Of a stretch of 64,000 bases of DNA, positions 1 to 7,410 are shown in pieces. Location of the stretch: positions 186,001 through 250,000 of the forward strand of contig NZ_LDPO01000004.1 in the NCBI RefSeq assembly GCF_001021505.1, written 5' to 3'. The notes beneath the pieces are model-generated. The model searched no databases. It worked only from the letters and a program-made list of their open reading frames with translations, and was not told where the DNA came from. The translations under genes and the position numbers were made by a program. The first letter of the stretch is position 1, and each line of letters starts with the position of its first letter. This DNA is from Mycolicibacter heraklionensis (GTDB lineage Bacteria > Actinomycetota > Actinomycetes > Mycobacteriales > Mycobacteriaceae).

Positions 1-838
1 AGTTGCCGTCTACGGCGGGGATCGCCTCGACCACGTTGGTCAGCGGCGCGTTGGCGTAGCTACCCACCACGTTGAGTTCGGGTGCATAGGTCGACGCCAG
101 CTCGGCAGCCGACAACGATGCTTGCCCGCCGGATGCCCAGCCCCAGAACGCGACCGGTCCGTGCGGATCCAGGGATGTGCCGGGCAGCTTCTGAGCCGCG
201 CGGGCCGCGTCGATCAGCGCGGTCCCGGCCGCAACCCGGTTCAAGAACTGGGGCGACTGCGGCCCATGAGTGCCCAATCCGATTCCGTCGGTCACCACGA
301 TGGCGAAACCGCGGGCCAGCAGCGTCGCGATGAAGCCCTCTTCGTAGTTGAAGGTCAGGTCGAAGCCTTGCGAGAAGTGAATACCCTGGTCCAACAGTCG
401 CGACGGCGCGCACTGCTCGCCGACGCCGTACGGTCCTGTCGCATAGGCAATCAGCGGGCGCGGTCCGCGCCCCGGCCAGGGCACGTCGGGCTCGATATAG
501 GCCCCGGTGACCGCCACCGGATGCGCCTGAGCATCCGTGCCCCGGTACATGATTCGGGTACCGGACCCGACGAAGGCGCCCAATTGACCGGATGGTTCCA
601 GTACCAGGTGCAGCGGCTCGGTCCGGAGCAGATCACCGGGACTCCCGGCCGGAAGCGGAGCCGGCGGCGTGTAGAACGCTTCGTATTTGATGTCGTCGGC
701 GCGCGCCACCGGGTCGGCCACCACGGTCAGCGAACCGGCGGCCACCAAGACGGCAGCAGCTGCCGCTGCCACGCGGATTCCCGCTCGCCACCGATCGATC
801 ACCCTGGACCAGTCCCCACGATTAATCGAAACCCTCAT
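1..838 (-). CDS. Secretory lipase-family exported protein, C-terminus cut by window edge
   Basis: The 279 visible codons begin with a basic N-terminus and an Ala/Val-rich hydrophobic stretch ending ARA-DD near residue 48, which reads as a secretion signal. The mature part has features of the secretory lipase family (alpha/beta hydrolases acting on lipid esters outside the membrane): YATGPYGVGEQC, VTDGIGLGTHGPQSP and a nucleophile-elbow region FWGWASGGQAS. In the family this elbow is normally GxSxGG. Here the Ser position is Ala235 and a Ser lies one place later (Ser236), so activity is uncertain. The stop codon lies outside the window. The start ATG precedes the signal directly and I see no strong Shine-Dalgarno. 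Confidence 0.75.
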   Translation of the reverse strand, partial: MRVSINRGDWSRVIDRWRAGIRVAAAAAAVLVAAGSLTVVADPVARADDIKYEAFYTPPAPLPAGSPGDLLRTEPLHLVLEPSGQLGAFVGSGTRIMYRGTDAQAHPVAVTGAYIEPDVPWPGRGPRPLIAYATGPYGVGEQCAPSRLLDQGIHFSQGFDLTFNYEEGFIATLLARGFAIVVTDGIGLGTHGPQSPQFLNRVAAGTALIDAARAAQKLPGTSLDPHGPVAFWGWASGGQASLSAAELASTYAPELNVVGSYANAPLTNVVEAIPAVDGN

Positions 839-1291
839 TGGCTCTTCCTCTTTGGATGATCGGGATGGTGGCGGGACTCCAGACGCGCGAGATCACCGTG
901 CGTCGGAAGGCGATTCAGCACCGAATGAAATTTCAGTCGCCGCTCATCCGCAACAGGCCGTCTGCTGGCAGCCACAGGTCACGGAGTCGTGAACAGCGGC
1001 TTAGCGTTTGATAACGATTAGCTCCAGGGCGAGCGGAATTTGGCACGTCGGCCAGCCGGACCGCCGGTAGCCGCCGGGAGCGCCGCACCCGGGCCTTCCG
1101 AGTTCCCGCCTGGTTCGAATCAGCTTGTTTCTAGCACCATCGGCGGCAAAAGCGCTGATCAGGGGGGGTTAGAGCGGCGCAGTCGGCAAATGCCCGTCTT
1201 GCTCGAGGACGAAGAGTCCGCGTTGTATCTCGTTCAAGTCTCGTCAAATCGAGTTATCCGTTGTGCCACACATAGTCCGCGAGGAGCACCC
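839..1291. other. Intergenic region between divergent lipase and sulfur operon
   Basis: About 450 bases without a convincing gene. It separates the divergent lipase-like gene and the sulfur operon, so both promoters should lie here. An imperfect palindrome, GCTTAGCGTT-TGAT-AACGATTAGC, spans 999-1022 with 8 of 10 paired positions and could be an operator. Near the downstream gene are CTCG-tcaaat-CGAG (about 1246-1259) and a ribosome binding site GAGGAG at 1281-1286. I could not pick a credible -10 box for either gene. Confidence 0.4.
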
Positions 1292-2506
1292 ATGACCGTC
1301 GTCACCGAGCGCACCGCAGCCAGCGACGGGGCGATCGCCGACGTGCTGGCTACCGCCGACCGCGTCGCCGAGCAGCTGCGCCAGACCGCTGCCGCCCGGG
1401 ACCGGGCCAACGCGACGCCACGCGCCGAGATCGAACTGCTGCGCGACAACGATCTGCTACAGATTCAGGAGCCGGTCGAATACGGCGGCTCTGGACTCGA
1501 TTTCGCGCAGGCCGCCCAGGTCACCCGGCGAATCTCTCGTGGCGACACCTCAATTGCTCACCTGCTCGGCTATCACTACGCCCAAACCCGGGTCGCCACG
1601 CTGTTCGGCACGCCGGCGCAGGCGGACGCCCAGTCTCGTCGCAATGCCGCCGAAAAGCTGTTCTGGGGCGGGATTCAAAACCCGCGCGGCAGCGCGGGCC
1701 TGGTCTTGACCCGCGACGGCGACGGCTTCCTGCTCAACGGCAGCCGGACGTTCGCCAGTGGCGCCAGCACCGGGGATCAACTCTCGGTCACCGCCTTGCT
1801 GGACGGCTCGCAGGTGTTCCTGTCGCTCGACGCCCGCGGGGGTCGACAAGGTTTCACCTTCCTCGACGACTGGGACAACATCGGTCAGCGCCTGACGGAC
1901 TCCGGCGGGGTCCGCGTCGTCGACGCGCGCATCGAACATCACGAGGTGCTCGGCGAGGAGCCATTCACCGGAGGCACCCTGAGCCCCTACCAGACGCTGA
2001 TCACCCCGCACTGGCAGCTGGCATTCGTCAACTTCTATGTCGGCACCGCCGAGGGCGCGCTCACCGAAGCGGTGAATTGGACCCGGGACCACGCCACACC
2101 GTGGGAGTCCTCGGGTGTAGGCCGAGCCACCGACGATCCCTACATCCTGCAGACCGTCGGCGAATTGGTCAGTCAGGTCCGTGCTGTGGGGCTGTTGGCC
2201 GACCGGGCCGGCGAGGCCCTGCAGGGAGCCGTCAATATCGGCCCGGGACTCACTGAGGATCAGCGCGCCGAGGCCGCCATCGCCGTGTACGAAGCCAAAT
2301 ATCTCGCTACCGAAGTCGGCTTGCAGACCGTCAGCCGACTCTTCGAAATCCAGGGCGCCCGCGCCACCACCAGCGCGTACGGTTTCGACCGGCATTGGCG
2401 CAACCTGCGAACCCACACCCTGCACGACCCGGTCGCCTACAAGGCACGCGAGGTCGGCGACTGGGTGCTCAACCATCGGCACCCCGAGTTCTCGCTCTAC
2501 CGCTGA
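1292..2506 (+). CDS. Acyl-CoA dehydrogenase-fold flavin monooxygenase (DszC/SfnB family)
   Basis: A 404-residue protein with the acyl-CoA dehydrogenase fold but the C-terminal signature of the DszC/SfnB flavoproteins, DRHWRNLRTHTLHDPV followed by a Lys. These use reduced flavin and oxygen on organosulfur or related compounds rather than dehydrogenating acyl-CoA. The start is ATG 1292, six bases after GAGGAG. A longer in-frame extension to 1040 lacks similarity and is rejected. It is first gene of a four-gene operon and its stop overlaps the next start (TGATG). With SsuD- and SfnG-like neighbours it probably helps oxidise alkyl sulfides, sulfoxides or sulfones for sulfur supply. The exact substrate is unknown. 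Confidence 0.82.
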   Translation: MTVVTERTAASDGAIADVLATADRVAEQLRQTAAARDRANATPRAEIELLRDNDLLQIQEPVEYGGSGLDFAQAAQVTRRISRGDTSIAHLLGYHYAQTRVATLFGTPAQADAQSRRNAAEKLFWGGIQNPRGSAGLVLTRDGDGFLLNGSRTFASGASTGDQLSVTALLDGSQVFLSLDARGGRQGFTFLDDWDNIGQRLTDSGGVRVVDARIEHHEVLGEEPFTGGTLSPYQTLITPHWQLAFVNFYVGTAEGALTEAVNWTRDHATPWESSGVGRATDDPYILQTVGELVSQVRAVGLLADRAGEALQGAVNIGPGLTEDQRAEAAIAVYEAKYLATEVGLQTVSRLFEIQGARATTSAYGFDRHWRNLRTHTLHDPVAYKAREVGDWVLNHRHPEFSLYR

Positions 2507-3651
2507 TGCCCATCACCCTGCACTGGTTCCTGCCCACCAACGGAGATTCCCGCAGTGATCTCAGTCTGGGAAACGCCGTCGGTGTCGCGGGTAGCCGCGC
2601 GAACGCCTACGGAGCCGACCGCGCCCCAGATCTGGACTATCTGCGCCTGGTCGCGGGATCGGCGGAGAAGCTGGGGTTCACCGGGGCCCTGACACCGACC
2701 AGCAGTTGGTGTGAGGACGCCTGGGTGTTCACCGCCGCGCTGAGCCAACTCACCACACGATTCAAGTTTCTGGTGGCCTTCCGTCCGGGGTTGCAGGCTC
2801 CGACGCTGGTGGCCCAAGCAGCGGCCACCTTCCAGCGGATATCGGGGGGACGGCTGCTGCTGAATGTCGTGACCGGCGGTGACGACGCCGAGCAGCGGCG
2901 GTTCGGCGACGACTTGGACAAGACCGCGCGCTATCGGCGGGCCGGCGAGTTCCTCACCGTCTTCCGGCAGCTGTGGTCCGGGGAGCCCGTCACCTTCCGC
3001 GGCGATCACCTGTTCGTCGACGATGCGACCATCGTGCCCGCAGCCACGTGGCCCGACATCTATCTCGGCGGATCGTCGGCGGAAGCGATGGATGTGGCGG
3101 CCGAGCACGCCGATGTCTACCTGACCTGGGGCGAACCGCCCGCGCAGGTCGCCGACAAGCTCGATGCGGTTCGCCGGCGGGTCAAGGATCTGGGCTCCGC
3201 TCGGGCAGCCTCCGGCGAGCTGCGGTTCGGGATCCGCCTGCACGTCATCAGCCGGCCCACCGCGGCGGAGGCGTGGGCCCAGGCAGATCGGTTACTGGCC
3301 GGAATCAGCCCCGAGCAGATTCACCGCGCTCAGCAGGTCCAGCGCAATTCCGGATCCGAGGGCCAGCGCCGGATGACCGAGCTACACGGCGGCCGAACCG
3401 ACCAGCTCGAAGTCTCACCGAACCTGTGGGCCGGTGTGGGCCTGGTGCGAGGAGGCGCCGGGACCGCACTGGTGGGCAGCCATGAGGAGGTCGCCGACCG
3501 CATCGAGGAATACCACCGCCTGGGGCTGGACGAGTTCGTCCTGTCCGGCTACCCGCACCTGGAGGAGGCGTTCTCGTTCGGGGAGGGTGTGCTGCCGATC
3601 CTGGCCGAGCGGGGCCTGCTCGCCCACCCCCCTGCCCCACTGACCACGTAA
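2506..3651 (+). CDS. ssuD: LLM-class FMNH2-dependent alkanesulfonate monooxygenase-like protein
   Basis: A 381-residue bacterial-luciferase-like (LLM) TIM-barrel flavoprotein. The start MPITLHWFLPTNGD, the N-terminal LGFTGALTPTSSWCEDAWV and the internal LLLNVVTGGD are typical of SsuD, which cleaves C1-C10 alkanesulfonates with FMNH2 and O2 to release sulfite. Length matches the family (about 380). The ATG at 2506 overlaps the upstream stop. No flavin reductase (SsuE/MsuE) is encoded in the operon, so reduced FMN must come from elsewhere. In this context it likely takes the methanesulfinate or sulfonate produced by SfnG to sulfite. SsuD versus the close paralogue MsuD cannot be settled from sequence. 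Confidence 0.85.
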   Translation: MPITLHWFLPTNGDSRSDLSLGNAVGVAGSRANAYGADRAPDLDYLRLVAGSAEKLGFTGALTPTSSWCEDAWVFTAALSQLTTRFKFLVAFRPGLQAPTLVAQAAATFQRISGGRLLLNVVTGGDDAEQRRFGDDLDKTARYRRAGEFLTVFRQLWSGEPVTFRGDHLFVDDATIVPAATWPDIYLGGSSAEAMDVAAEHADVYLTWGEPPAQVADKLDAVRRRVKDLGSARAASGELRFGIRLHVISRPTAAEAWAQADRLLAGISPEQIHRAQQVQRNSGSEGQRRMTELHGGRTDQLEVSPNLWAGVGLVRGGAGTALVGSHEEVADRIEEYHRLGLDEFVLSGYPHLEEAFSFGEGVLPILAERGLLAHPPAPLTT

Positions 3652-3663
3652 GGAAGACAAGCC

Positions 3664-4794
3664 ATGCCGACCGACCCCACCACACCGCTGAGCTTCGCCT
3701 ACTGGGTGCCCAACGTCAGCGGCGGGCTGGTCACCTCGACGATCGAGCAGCGCACCGACTGGAGCTATGACTACAACGTCGCCCTGGCCCGGATCGCCGA
3801 GGAAGCCGGCTTCGAATATGCGCTGACCCAAGTCCGCTACACGGCCAGCTATAGCGCCGAATATCAGCACGAGTCAACCAGTTTCAGCCTGGCCTTGCTG
3901 CTGGCCACGCAGCGACTCAAAGTGATCGCCGCGGTCCACCCGGGATTGTGGCAGCCGGGCGTGCTGGCGAAATGGCTGGCGACCGCCGATCATCTGTCGA
4001 ACGGACGGGCGGCGGTCAACGTCGTCAGCGGCTGGCTCAAGGACGAATTCACCCAGCTCGGCGAGCCGTGGCTTGAGCACGACGAACGCTACCGGCGCAG
4101 CGCCGAATTCATTCAGGCGCTCCGGGCGATCTGGACCGAGGACCCCGCCAACTTGGCCGGCGACTTCTACCGCATCCGCAACTTCCGCCTGCAGCCCAAG
4201 CCACTTTCGTGGGATGGCCGGCCCCACCCGGAGATCTTTCAGGGCGGCAACTCCACCGCAGCCCGCAACAACGGCGGCCGCTACTCCGACTGGTATTTCT
4301 CCAACGGCAACGACTTCGACGGGGTCAACGCCCAACTGGCCGACCTTCGCCGGGTCGCTGCCGATTCCGGCCGCGCAGCACCGCCCCGCTTCGGCCTCAA
4401 CGGCTTCGTCATCGTCCGTGACACCGAGGCAGAGGCCAAAGAGGTACTGCGGGAGATCATCGCCAAAGCCGATGTTCCCGCGGTCCAGGGATTCGGTGCG
4501 GCGGTGCGGCAGGCCGGCGCGTCGACCGCCGACCATCGTGGCATGTGGGCTGATTCCAGCTTCGAGGACCTGGTGCAGTACAACGACGGCTTCCGCACGC
4601 AGCTGATCGGCACCGCCGAACAAGTCGCCGAACGCATCGTCGAGTACCGCAAACTGGGGGTGAATCTGATCCTGGCCGGCTTCCTGCACTTCCAGGAGGA
4701 GGTTGAGGCTTTCGGCCGAAACGTGCTGCCGCTGGTGCGCGAACTGGAGGCACATGCCGGCTTGGCACCCGTGCCCGCGCCGGCGCTGCCGTGA
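3664..4794 (+). CDS. sfnG: Dimethylsulfone monooxygenase SfnG
   Basis: A 376-residue LLM-class flavoprotein closely resembling SfnG, which converts dimethylsulfone to methanesulfinate using FMNH2 and O2. Recognisable blocks are FAYWVPNVSGGLVTS at the N-terminus, EYQHESTSFSLALLLAT near residue 70, AVHPGLWQPGVLAKW and NVVSGWLKDEF. The start ATG follows AAGGAAGAC at 3650-3658, and the gap from the preceding stop is 12 bases. The last codons overlap the next gene (GTGA). With the adjacent SsuD-like enzyme it forms a two-step route from sulfone to sulfite for use under sulfate limitation. Confidence 0.88.
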   Translation: MPTDPTTPLSFAYWVPNVSGGLVTSTIEQRTDWSYDYNVALARIAEEAGFEYALTQVRYTASYSAEYQHESTSFSLALLLATQRLKVIAAVHPGLWQPGVLAKWLATADHLSNGRAAVNVVSGWLKDEFTQLGEPWLEHDERYRRSAEFIQALRAIWTEDPANLAGDFYRIRNFRLQPKPLSWDGRPHPEIFQGGNSTAARNNGGRYSDWYFSNGNDFDGVNAQLADLRRVAADSGRAAPPRFGLNGFVIVRDTEAEAKEVLREIIAKADVPAVQGFGAAVRQAGASTADHRGMWADSSFEDLVQYNDGFRTQLIGTAEQVAERIVEYRKLGVNLILAGFLHFQEEVEAFGRNVLPLVRELEAHAGLAPVPAPALP

Positions 4795-5996
4795 CGGCGG
4801 GCCGCGTGCGGTGCCTCGGTAGCCACGCCGAAGCCGTCGCTGCCGCTGAGGCATTCGCCGCCGCGGTGCGCCCCGGCGCCGCCGAGCGGGACCGGGCCGG
4901 GGGTGTGCCGCGCGGCGAGCTGGCCGATTTCGACCGTTCGGGTCTGCCGGCCATCACTGTCCCGGTCGCCGACGGCGGATCCGGTCTGGGCCCGGTGACC
5001 CTGGCCGAGGTGATCAGAACCATCGCCGCCGCCGACCCGGCGCTGGCGCAGATCCCGCAGGGCCACTTTCTGGCCATCGACATCCTGCGCCGGCTCGGTA
5101 CGCCAGAACAACGCAGCCGGATCCTGCCCGCGGTCACCGAAGGCGGACGCATCGCCCCGGTGCTGGCCGAACGCGGCGGCACACACGCGCTCGACTTGAA
5201 GACCCGGCTGGTTGCCGACGGACCAGGCTGGCGGTTGGACGGCGTCAAGTACTACAGCACCGGCGCCATCACGGCCCGTTGGCTGGCCGCCAGCGCGCTG
5301 GACCCCGACGACAAGCTGGTGCTGGCGCTCATCGAACGCGACAGTCCCGGAGTCGCCATCGGTGAGGACTGGTCGGCGATGGGACAGCGCGCCACGGTCA
5401 GCGGCACAACAACTTTCGTTGGTGTGCGCGTCGAATCCGGCTTCGTGGTGCCGTACTGGACGGCGTTCACCGAACCACAGCTACTCGGTGCACGAACACA
5501 GCTGGTGCACGCGGCTATCGAAGCAGGGATCGCCGAGGGGGCGCTGGCCGACGCCGCGGAATTCGTCCGCACCCGCAGCCGGCCGTTCTTCGAGGCGTAC
5601 CGGTCCGACCAGGCGCCGACGGCGGCCGAGGACCCGCACATCCGGTTGCGGTTCGGCCGGTTGGCCACCCGCACGCGTGCCGCGGTGCAGCTGCTGCGCT
5701 GGGCGGCCGAAGTCCTCGAGGAGCTGGGCCTGATCCCGGCCGGTCCCGACACCGCAGCGCAGGGGTCGATCGCCGTTGCCCAGGCCAAGGCGTTCGCCAG
5801 CGAGGTGGCCGTCGAGGTGGCCAGCGAGCTGTTCGCGCTGACCGGAACCAGCGGAACCGACCTCAAGTACGGATTGGATCGACATTGGCGCAATGCCCGA
5901 ACGCACAGCGTGCACGATCCGGTGGACTGGAAGTATCACCACATCGGAGCCTGGGAGCTCACCGCGGTCCGGCCGCCGAGTCACGGGCAGATCTGA
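4791..5996 (+). CDS. sfnB: SfnB-family sulfur acquisition flavoprotein
   Basis: A 401-residue acyl-CoA dehydrogenase-fold protein with the SfnB/DszC C-terminal signature DRHWRNARTHSVHDPVDWK. The first gene of the operon is a diverged relative, so the operon carries two such enzymes around two LLM monooxygenases. SfnB proteins are repeatedly linked to SfnG and sulfonate use. Their reaction is thought to be flavin-dependent oxidation of alkyl sulfur compounds but is poorly defined. The start is GTG 4791, four-base overlapped with sfnG, which implies translational coupling. It ends 13 bases before the stop of the converging DUF1802 gene. Confidence 0.83.
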   Translation: MTAGRVRCLGSHAEAVAAAEAFAAAVRPGAAERDRAGGVPRGELADFDRSGLPAITVPVADGGSGLGPVTLAEVIRTIAAADPALAQIPQGHFLAIDILRRLGTPEQRSRILPAVTEGGRIAPVLAERGGTHALDLKTRLVADGPGWRLDGVKYYSTGAITARWLAASALDPDDKLVLALIERDSPGVAIGEDWSAMGQRATVSGTTTFVGVRVESGFVVPYWTAFTEPQLLGARTQLVHAAIEAGIAEGALADAAEFVRTRSRPFFEAYRSDQAPTAAEDPHIRLRFGRLATRTRAAVQLLRWAAEVLEELGLIPAGPDTAAQGSIAVAQAKAFASEVAVEVASELFALTGTSGTDLKYGLDRHWRNARTHSVHDPVDWKYHHIGAWELTAVRPPSHGQI

Positions 5997-6009
5997 CCCG
6001 CCGAGTGCG

Positions 6010-6561
6010 TCAGCCGACGGTGTCGCGAACCCGGGTGGCCACCGCCTCGAGCTGTTCGCCGGTGTACACCGGGGACCCGAGCTCAGGGTCGGCGATCGGT
6101 AGCCGCACCCAGCTGGCACAACCGGCATAGTCGGGGCTGCGCGGAAGCCGCACCGGTGTGGACAGCGGGAACACCTGGACCACCAGCGCCGTCAGCCGAT
6201 GCTTGGGCCGGAAATCCAGCCGATCGGCGCGCACCGAGTCGGCGGTCCAGATATGCAGGTCCGCGATCTCCTCCAATGCGTCGGGGCGCTCGACGGGCAG
6301 CGCTGCAACGACTTTCGCCGCGGCCCGTACCAGCACCTGCTCAGCGGTGGAATCGACGGCCGCCGGCGCGAGCAGGTCGCGGTGTTCGGGACGGACCCGC
6401 TCGGCGTGGCTGTGCACCGAGGTCGGAAACAGCAGAAACTCCTCAGCATGGGTGTCGAAGCGCTTCTCGTGAATGCCGCCTTTACGCAGCAGGATTCGTT
6501 GCCGGCCGGCCAGCAGCGCGGCAACGACAGCGCTCCACTCCTTCAACGCCATACCGTGCAT
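6010..6561 (-). CDS. DUF1802 family protein
   Basis: A basic, acidic-mixed soluble protein of about 183 residues recognisable as DUF1802: MALKEWSAVVAALLAGRQ at the start, LRKGGIHEKRF, and FLLFPTSVHSHAERV. Its function is unknown. Two starts are possible. ATG 6561 lies seven bases after a TACGCT box and would give a leaderless mRNA, while ATG 6552 has a GAGGGG element about ten bases upstream. I list the longer one. It is divergent from echA16 with only 33 bases between them, and converges with the sulfur operon. The open frame continues far upstream through echA16 but that part is a shadow. Confidence 0.75.
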   Translation of the reverse strand: MHGMALKEWSAVVAALLAGRQRILLRKGGIHEKRFDTHAEEFLLFPTSVHSHAERVRPEHRDLLAPAAVDSTAEQVLVRAAAKVVAALPVERPDALEEIADLHIWTADSVRADRLDFRPKHRLTALVVQVFPLSTPVRLPRSPDYAGCASWVRLPIADPELGSPVYTGEQLEAVATRVRDTVG

Positions 6562-6568
6562 TCCCCTC

Positions 6569-6588
6569 AGCGTAGCCGGGGCTACGGT
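6569..6588. promoter_or_regulatory. Back-to-back -10 boxes for DUF1802 gene and echA16
   Basis: In the 33-bp divergent gap the minus strand has TACGCT (6574-6569), seven bases before ATG 6561. The plus strand has TACGGT (6583-6588), six bases before GTG 6595. Both fit the mycobacterial TANNNT -10 consensus at leaderless spacing. The two boxes are separated by eight bases, so the two polymerases could not bind together. This is inferred from sequence only. Confidence 0.5.
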
Positions 6589-6594
6589 GAACCG

Positions 6595-7350
6595 GTGAGC
6601 GACAACATTCTGCTGGTCCAGACACAGGACCGCGTCCGCACCCTGACGTTCAACCGCCCGCAGGCCCGCAATGCGCTGTCCGGCGCGCTGCGGGACGCCA
6701 TCTTCGGTGCGCTGGCCGACGCTGACGCCGACGACGACGTCGACGTGGTGATCCTGACCGGCGCCGATCCGGTGTTCTGCGCCGGGCTGGACCTCAAGGA
6801 GTTCGGCGAATCCACTGCACTGACAGACATTTCCCCGCAGTGGCCACCGATGACCAAGCCGGTGATCGGCGCCATCAACGGTGCGGCGGTGACCGGCGGG
6901 CTCGAGCTGGCGTTGTACTGCGATGTCCTGATCGCCTCGGAGCAAGCCCGATTCGCCGACACCCACGCCCGGGTCGGTTTGCTGCCGTCCTGGGGACTCA
7001 GCGTCCGGCTCCCCCAGAAGGTCGGCGTGGGCTTGGCCCGCCGGATGAGCCTGACCGGCGATTACCTCTCCGCTGCCGACGCGCTGCGGGCCGGGTTGGT
7101 CACCGAGGTGGTGCCGCATGCCGAGCTGCTGTCCGCGGCGCGCCGGGTGGCTGCCTCGATCGTCGGCAACAACCAGGCCGCGGTACGGGCACTGCTGGCC
7201 TCCTATCACCGCATCGACGAGTCGCAGACCGCCACCGGACTCTGGATCGAAGCGATGGCGGCCAAGCAGTGGCTGCACACCGTGACCGGCGCCGACGTCG
7301 CCGCCAACCGGGCGGCCGTGTTGGAACGTGGGCGCGCCCAGGTGCAGTGA
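6595..7350 (+). CDS. echA16: Enoyl-CoA hydratase/isomerase EchA16
   Basis: A 251-residue crotonase-family enzyme, expected to hydrate enoyl-CoA in beta-oxidation or act on a related acyl-CoA. Landmarks are FNRPQARNALSG, the oxyanion-hole segment DPVFCAGLDLKEFG (about residues 57-70) and NGAAVTGGLELALYCDV (about 98-114), where the second oxyanion glycine and an acidic residue sit. Length is normal. The GTG start lies six bases after a TACGGT -10 box, suggesting a leaderless transcript. The name rests on synteny: in M. tuberculosis, from memory, echA16 lies close to dinF, cnpB and rbfA, as here. Substrate is not known. Confidence 0.85.
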   Translation: MSDNILLVQTQDRVRTLTFNRPQARNALSGALRDAIFGALADADADDDVDVVILTGADPVFCAGLDLKEFGESTALTDISPQWPPMTKPVIGAINGAAVTGGLELALYCDVLIASEQARFADTHARVGLLPSWGLSVRLPQKVGVGLARRMSLTGDYLSAADALRAGLVTEVVPHAELLSAARRVAASIVGNNQAAVRALLASYHRIDESQTATGLWIEAMAAKQWLHTVTGADVAANRAAVLERGRAQVQ

Positions 7351-7353
7351 CAC

Positions 7354-7395
7354 GACACGTCCCGGGCGGCGCTTGCGCACCGCCCGGGACGTGTC
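7354..7395. terminator. Perfect 16-bp inverted repeat, likely bidirectional terminator
   Basis: GACACGTCCCGGGCGG (7354-7369) pairs perfectly with 7380-7395 around a 10-base loop. It sits between the converging ends of echA16 (stop 7350) and the repeat protein (stop 7411). No T-tract follows, which is common for mycobacterial terminators. Confidence 0.75.
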
Positions 7396-7410
7396 AGGTG
7401 TGGCGAACCG

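Noticed and set aside
1085..1150. Possible tRNA because of GGTTCGAATC at 1112-1121 and CACCA downstream
   Set aside because: The T-stem does not pair and no acceptor or anticodon stems can be drawn.
6010..7380. A single 456-residue minus-strand protein
   Set aside because: The N-terminal two thirds are antisense to echA16; only the last ~183 codons match DUF1802.
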